Part shown: in pieces, positions 12,395 through 14,795 of the stretch
Numbering within the stretch: the stretch's first letter is position 1
How the letters are laid out: each line of letters opens with the position of its first letter
NCBI GenBank assembly: GCA_020428585.1
Contig: JAGQMP010000033.1
Coordinates: forward strand, 1 to 14,795
Direction of reading: 5' to 3'
Length of the DNA stretch: 14,795 bases
Source: Patescibacteria group bacterium
GTDB lineage: Bacteria > Patescibacteriota > Minisyncoccia > Phycocordibacterales > UBA1006
Translations under genes and position numbers: made by a program
Notes under the pieces: model-generated
The model's database searches: none
What the model was told of the DNA's origin: nothing
What the model saw: the letters and a program-made list of their open reading frames with translations, nothing else

Positions 12395-12508
12395 AATAGA
12401 CGAACTTCTGCGTTAAAAAGCACGCTCGTGCCATCACGTTATAACCACATACCGCTCTGGCACTCGCGTGCTTTTTGCCTTGAATTTCATTCAATTTTAG
12501 ATATCTAT
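12383..12508. repeat. 15-bp inverted repeat bracketing the gyrB terminator
   Basis: ATAGATATCTAAAAT (12383-12397), which includes the last codons and stop of gyrB, is the exact reverse complement of ATTTTAGATATCTAT (12494-12508). Both contain the palindrome TAGATATCTA. Pairing would enclose the terminator hairpin at 12415-12476. Confidence 0.55.
12415..12476. terminator. Long-loop terminator after gyrB
   Basis: AAAAAGCACGC (12415-12425) pairs exactly with GCGTGCTTTTT (12466-12476). GTGCCA (12428-12433) can extend the stem with TGGCAC (12458-12463), leaving a loop of about 24 nt. T-runs on both strands make it usable from either side. Confidence 0.8.
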
Positions 12509-12537
12509 TTTAATAATTCTAGATTTCATTCCATTTT
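12484..12537 (+). repeat. Imperfect 15-bp direct repeat in the gyrB 3' spacer
   Basis: ATTTCATTCAATTTT (12484-12498) and ATTTCATTCCATTTT (12523-12537) differ at one base and are 39 bp apart. The spacer 12395-12621 holds only this, the inverted repeat, the terminator and a weak promoter-like stretch (TTGTTT at 12561, TAATAC at 12585). Confidence 0.45.
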
Positions 12538-12621
12538 CTTTGCTAAATTTGCCTTACACTTTGTTTTTTATAAAAAATATGTTTTAATACATTTAAATAC
12601 TGACGATTAAAATTTATAGCC

Positions 12622-12873
12622 ATGATATCTCAAACAAATGCAGAGAAATTTGAAGAACTTTTTAAATTGAAGTTAGAAACAACTCTAGAATCATTATCTA
12701 TTTTCTATGAGATGTTAAGAAAAACTGATCTTAGAGTGAGGAGAAAAATAAAACACTGGAAAAAGTTTGTCAGAGAACAATTTAGGAAACTCTTTTCTTT
12801 ATTCTCAGGACAAAAGTTATTCATCTCAATCATCGAAGATAAGAGAAAAGAACAGCTTAAATTATCTTTTTAA
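12622..12873 (+). CDS. Hypothetical basic helical protein, 83 aa
   Basis: I do not recognise a family. The protein appears almost wholly helical and very basic in its second half (RKTDLRVRRKIKHWKK, about residues 50-67), with an N-terminal acidic-hydrophobic helix (NAEKFEELFKLKLETTLESLSIFYEML). It has no signal peptide or membrane segment. It could bind nucleic acid or a membrane surface, but no motif says so. A weak promoter lies at about 12561-12590 and no Shine-Dalgarno sequence is visible. The stop codon overlaps a terminator shared with the convergent 61-residue gene. High A/T content is like the other orphan genes of the window. Confidence 0.5.
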   Translation: MISQTNAEKFEELFKLKLETTLESLSIFYEMLRKTDLRVRRKIKHWKKFVREQFRKLFSLFSGQKLFISIIEDKRKEQLKLSF

Positions 12874-12898
12874 AAACCGCCTTTAAGGGTGGTTTTTT
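12872..12898. terminator. Bidirectional terminator overlapping both stop codons
   Basis: AAAAACCGCC (12873-12882) pairs with GGTGGTTTTT through one G-T pair, with a short loop and T-runs on both strands. Stops of the convergent genes are at 12871-12873 (plus) and 12897-12899 (minus), so the hairpin fills the whole border. Confidence 0.85.
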
Positions 12899-13082
12899 AC
12901 AGGCACTGTTTCGCCATTTCGAGGAGCTTTGCAATGGTTTCTTTCTTGTGATCACGGATGGTTTCCCAGTGTGCGCGTTCGGCATCGTCACGAGCTTCTT
13001 TGATATAGTGGTTTTCAATCCGCCACAGCGATTTCTGTTCTTGGGTCAATTGGTTAATAACGTTAAAGTCGTGGTTGTTCAT
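12897..13082 (-). CDS. Small conserved-looking helical protein, 61 aa
   Basis: The pattern FNVINQLTQEQKSLWRIENHYIKEA, followed by a helix with Trp (ERAHWETIRDHKKETIAKLLEMAK), resembles short proteins I associate with Patescibacteria genomes (N-L-T-Q-E--SLWRI---Y). This is memory-based and not searched. It is a two-helix soluble protein, likely a hairpin, with no signal peptide and no metal site apart from scattered His residues and one Cys near the end. Its role is unknown. A leader of about 26 nt follows an extended -10 box. It converges on the 83-residue gene at a shared terminator and is divergent from the nucleotidyltransferase. Confidence 0.7.
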   Translation of the reverse strand: MNNHDFNVINQLTQEQKSLWRIENHYIKEARDDAERAHWETIRDHKKETIAKLLEMAKQCL

Positions 13083-13114
13083 GATAGGGAATAGTTAAGC
13101 TTCCTAATGTAGAC

Positions 13115-13123
13115 ATTATAACA
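13115..13123 (-). promoter_or_regulatory. Extended -10 promoter TGT-TATAAT for the 61-residue gene
   Basis: On the minus strand TGTTATAAT (hexamer 13115-13120) lies 32 nt before the ATG at 13082. No Shine-Dalgarno sequence is present in the leader. Confidence 0.6.
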
Positions 13124-13193
13124 AAAAATACTCTGTCGAGGATAAATATTGCTTTTATATTTATCTATGATTCAATATAAAAAACTAAAAATT

Positions 13194-13199
13194 TATATT
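13194..13199 (+). promoter_or_regulatory. -10 promoter TATATT for the nucleotidyltransferase gene
   Basis: TATATT ends 6 nt before the ATG at 13206. A second TATATT (13156-13161) stands 5 nt before an in-frame ATG at 13167, so two starts with the same layout compete; the domain alignment favours 13206. Confidence 0.4.
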
Positions 13200-13205
13200 T
13201 ACATT

Positions 13206-13961
13206 ATGGAACTTATACACCCTCGATCATTTAATATTCCGACAAATTCGGAAATAATTGAAACCGTTTCAATGATTAATCTATTTTTATCTGAATCGAA
13301 AGATATATCTTTAGCCATGTATTTTGGATCTCACGGAACAGGGACTTTCTCTAGGTTGAGTGATATTGATATCTTTTTTCTTTATCGAAATGTTTCTTTT
13401 TTAGGAGAACTTCAAAAATTTCAGAAAACATTGCCAAACCATATCCACATTGATTGGGTTGGTATACCTGATCCAGGTATGGTGCCTGGAATTTCTATGC
13501 CTCACGCTCTCATGATAAGTTTAGAGAAAAGCCGATACATTTCAGGTAACCCTGAGCTTTTAGAAATTATTAAGGTAGAAGGCCCAGATCCTTTTGGATA
13601 TCTTTCTGCCAAGGCGTTAAAAACTACAAAGCATATAGATTTTGGTTCAGGAGGCTTGAATGATGTTGAATTTCTATCCTCGATGTTTAGGACAATTAAA
13701 TTTTTACCGGTGAATGTTTTAGGAACGAAACTCTCTCAATCAACAGAGATATACCAACAGTATCTGGGATTCATATCATCTGATAAAAATCTCGTCGATA
13801 CAACTAAAAGAATTCGAAATTTCTTAGATCGCTACCTTAATATTATGAAGTCAAAAAATCCTTCACGTGGAGACTATCTCTATTTTCTTGCTGATTTAAG
13901 TAAAGCGAAGCCTTGGTTTGTGAGTTGGTACTGGCAAAATTATAATTTCTTAAAACGCTAA
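13206..13961 (+). CDS. Stand-alone nucleotidyltransferase with a GlnE-like C-terminal motif, 251 aa
   Basis: The N-terminal domain has the pol-beta nucleotidyltransferase signature: GSHGTGTFSRLSDIDIFF (G41, S42, D53, D55) and a third acidic residue in HIHIDWVG (D83). All catalytic residues are present, so transfer of a nucleoside monophosphate to a protein or small molecule is likely. After a linker comes SGGLNDVEFLSSMFRTI (GG at 149-150, D153, E155), like the GGxxDIEF signature after the transferase domain of GlnE/GlnD glutamine-synthetase modifying enzymes. The rest is helical. The protein is far shorter than GlnE (about 950 residues). The target is unknown; no glutamine synthetase or PII gene is in the window. 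ATGs at 13167 and 13206 are possible starts. Confidence 0.75.
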   Translation: MELIHPRSFNIPTNSEIIETVSMINLFLSESKDISLAMYFGSHGTGTFSRLSDIDIFFLYRNVSFLGELQKFQKTLPNHIHIDWVGIPDPGMVPGISMPHALMISLEKSRYISGNPELLEIIKVEGPDPFGYLSAKALKTTKHIDFGSGGLNDVEFLSSMFRTIKFLPVNVLGTKLSQSTEIYQQYLGFISSDKNLVDTTKRIRNFLDRYLNIMKSKNPSRGDYLYFLADLSKAKPWFVSWYWQNYNFLKR

Positions 13962-13967
13962 TAATAA

Positions 13968-13993
13968 AAAAACCTACGTACGCGTAGGTTTTT
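13968..13993. terminator. Bidirectional terminator between nucleotidyltransferase and thrS
   Basis: AAAAACCTACG (13968-13978) pairs exactly with CGTAGGTTTTT (13983-13993) around a TACG loop. The thrS stop (13992-13994) overlaps its right end. Confidence 0.9.
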
Positions 13994-14795
13994 ATTTGAT
14001 TGTTCCTTGAATCGATTGTAGGAAATTTACTACGGACACACCCTTTTGTTGATCACTTTTTGATTCAACGGTGATGGTCTCTGATTCAGCTTCCTCGCCA
14101 CCAACGATAATCCAGTAGGGTAGCTTGTCAGTCTTGGCGCGGCGGACTTTTTTACCAAAGCCTTCTTTTTCATCATCCCATAATGCGATGCGAAGGCCGA
14201 CGTTTTGTAATTCTTTTGCTACCTCGCTGGCATAATCACCGTGAAGATCAGGTTTGACTGGGATCACCGCAACCTGGGTTGGTGCCAGCCACAAGGGAAA
14301 GTATCCTGCAAAGTGTTCAAGGGCGAGGGACATGAATCGTTCCAAGGATCCCGCAATGGCACGGTGAATCATCACCGGCATTTGTTTGGTACCAGCATCG
14401 TCGGTGTATTCGAGTCCAAATCGAGCTGGCTGCACGAAATCAAGCTGTGCGGTTCCGAGCTGCCACTCGCGTCCAATGGCGTCTTTGAATTGAAAATCCA
14501 ATTTCGGTCCATAGAAGGCGGCTTCGCCTTCAACACGGCGATAATTTAACCCGTTTTCTTTGGCAATCTTTTCGAGGATGGCTTCGGCGCGATCCCACAG
14601 TGCATCATCCCCGATGTATTTATCAGGGTTGTGTGGATCACGAACGGACAACGATACCCAATAGGTATCTTCGTTCCACATATCCATCGCGGTATAGAAT
14701 TCACGAATGATGGTGACGATGTTAGCGACTTCTTCCTCGATCTGATCAGGGGTACAGAAAATGTGCCCATCATCCTGGGTGATTGAACGAACGCG
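13992..14795 (-). CDS. thrS: Threonyl-tRNA synthetase, C-terminal part (cut by window edge), 267 aa visible
   Basis: ThrRS joins threonine to tRNA(Thr) for translation. The minus-strand frame is open up to the window edge. Reading in from 14795 gives RVRSITQDDGHIFCTPDQ (class II motif 2 region, with the zinc-site histidine of QDDGHIFC), then a long catalytic part containing FYGPKLDFQFKDAIGREW, GTAQLDFVQPARFGLEY, and motif 3 with the second zinc-site histidine, MIHRAIAGSLERF. The anticodon-binding domain follows, from about LAPTQVAVIPV to the end. The N-terminal editing and TGS parts, if any, lie beyond the window. About 267 of roughly 580-640 residues are seen. An internal Met (position 14687) could be mistaken for the start. 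The motif RVRSITQDDG differs slightly from the usual RVRGFTQDDA. Confidence 0.96.
   Translation of the reverse strand, partial: RVRSITQDDGHIFCTPDQIEEEVANIVTIIREFYTAMDMWNEDTYWVSLSVRDPHNPDKYIGDDALWDRAEAILEKIAKENGLNYRRVEGEAAFYGPKLDFQFKDAIGREWQLGTAQLDFVQPARFGLEYTDDAGTKQMPVMIHRAIAGSLERFMSLALEHFAGYFPLWLAPTQVAVIPVKPDLHGDYASEVAKELQNVGLRIALWDDEKEGFGKKVRRAKTDKLPYWIIVGGEEAESETITVESKSDQQKGVSVVNFLQSIQGTIK

Noticed and set aside
12428..12610. 60-residue ORF after gyrB
   Set aside because: It starts inside the gyrB terminator, has no promoter or ribosome site, and its low-complexity sequence follows from AT-rich spacer DNA.
1..14795. CRISPR array, transposon or prophage
   Set aside because: No regularly spaced repeats, transposase, integrase or phage structural genes were seen on either strand.

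Overview
The window looks like chromosomal DNA of a small-genome bacterium, most likely a member of the Candidate Phyla Radiation (Patescibacteria). This rests on a mix of housekeeping genes (gyrB, ung, thrS) with many short single-gene units, a GspG-type pseudopilin, a lone receiver domain, a 61-residue protein of a type I associate with Patescibacteria, almost no Shine-Dalgarno sequences, and -10 boxes placed directly in front of start codons. TGA acts as a stop for several genes (for example at 2597-2599 and 6944-6946), so the code is standard bacterial and not the TGA=Gly code of Gracilibacteria/Absconditabacteria. The lineage is inferred from style and was not tested by phylogeny.

Layout. 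Positions 1-235 carry no protein gene: a strong terminator (11-56), then a three-way-junction RNA-like fold (63-195) closed by its own terminator (203-234). From 278 to 2859 lie short genes: an AT-rich orphan, an SRPBCC/START-like protein, a second orphan, a two-helix membrane protein, and a coupled pair made of an exported Cys protein and a YdeI/OmpD-associated protein. A VOC protein (2916-3350) converges on a CheY-like receiver (3373-3765, minus), which diverges from a type IV pseudopilin (3890-4447). The pseudopilin converges on an ABC exporter (4478-6214, minus). The exporter shares a 42-bp divergent promoter region with a class I methyltransferase (6257-6946). Next come a DUF4268 nuclease-like protein, an AlkD-type DNA glycosylase and a coiled-coil protein, the last convergent with uracil-DNA glycosylase (9523-10194, minus). 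DNA gyrase B (10283-12394) diverges from ung. The right end holds an orphan 83-residue gene, a 61-residue minus-strand gene, a stand-alone nucleotidyltransferase (13206-13961) and the 3' part of thrS (13992-14795, minus, cut by the window edge).

How it works together. There is little operon structure: nearly every gene has its own promoter and often its own terminator. Twelve genes have a -10 hexamer ending only 6-9 nt before the chosen ATG, many with an extended TGn, which predicts leaderless mRNAs and resolves most start sites. At four convergent borders one hairpin serves both strands and overlaps stop codons. A DNA-maintenance theme (AlkD, Ung, GyrB, possibly DUF4268) runs through 6967-12394, but these are separate transcription units. 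I see no CRISPR array, transposase, integrase, tRNA or rRNA. The most unusual item is the unassigned structured RNA candidate at the left end. No well-supported new multi-gene system is visible.
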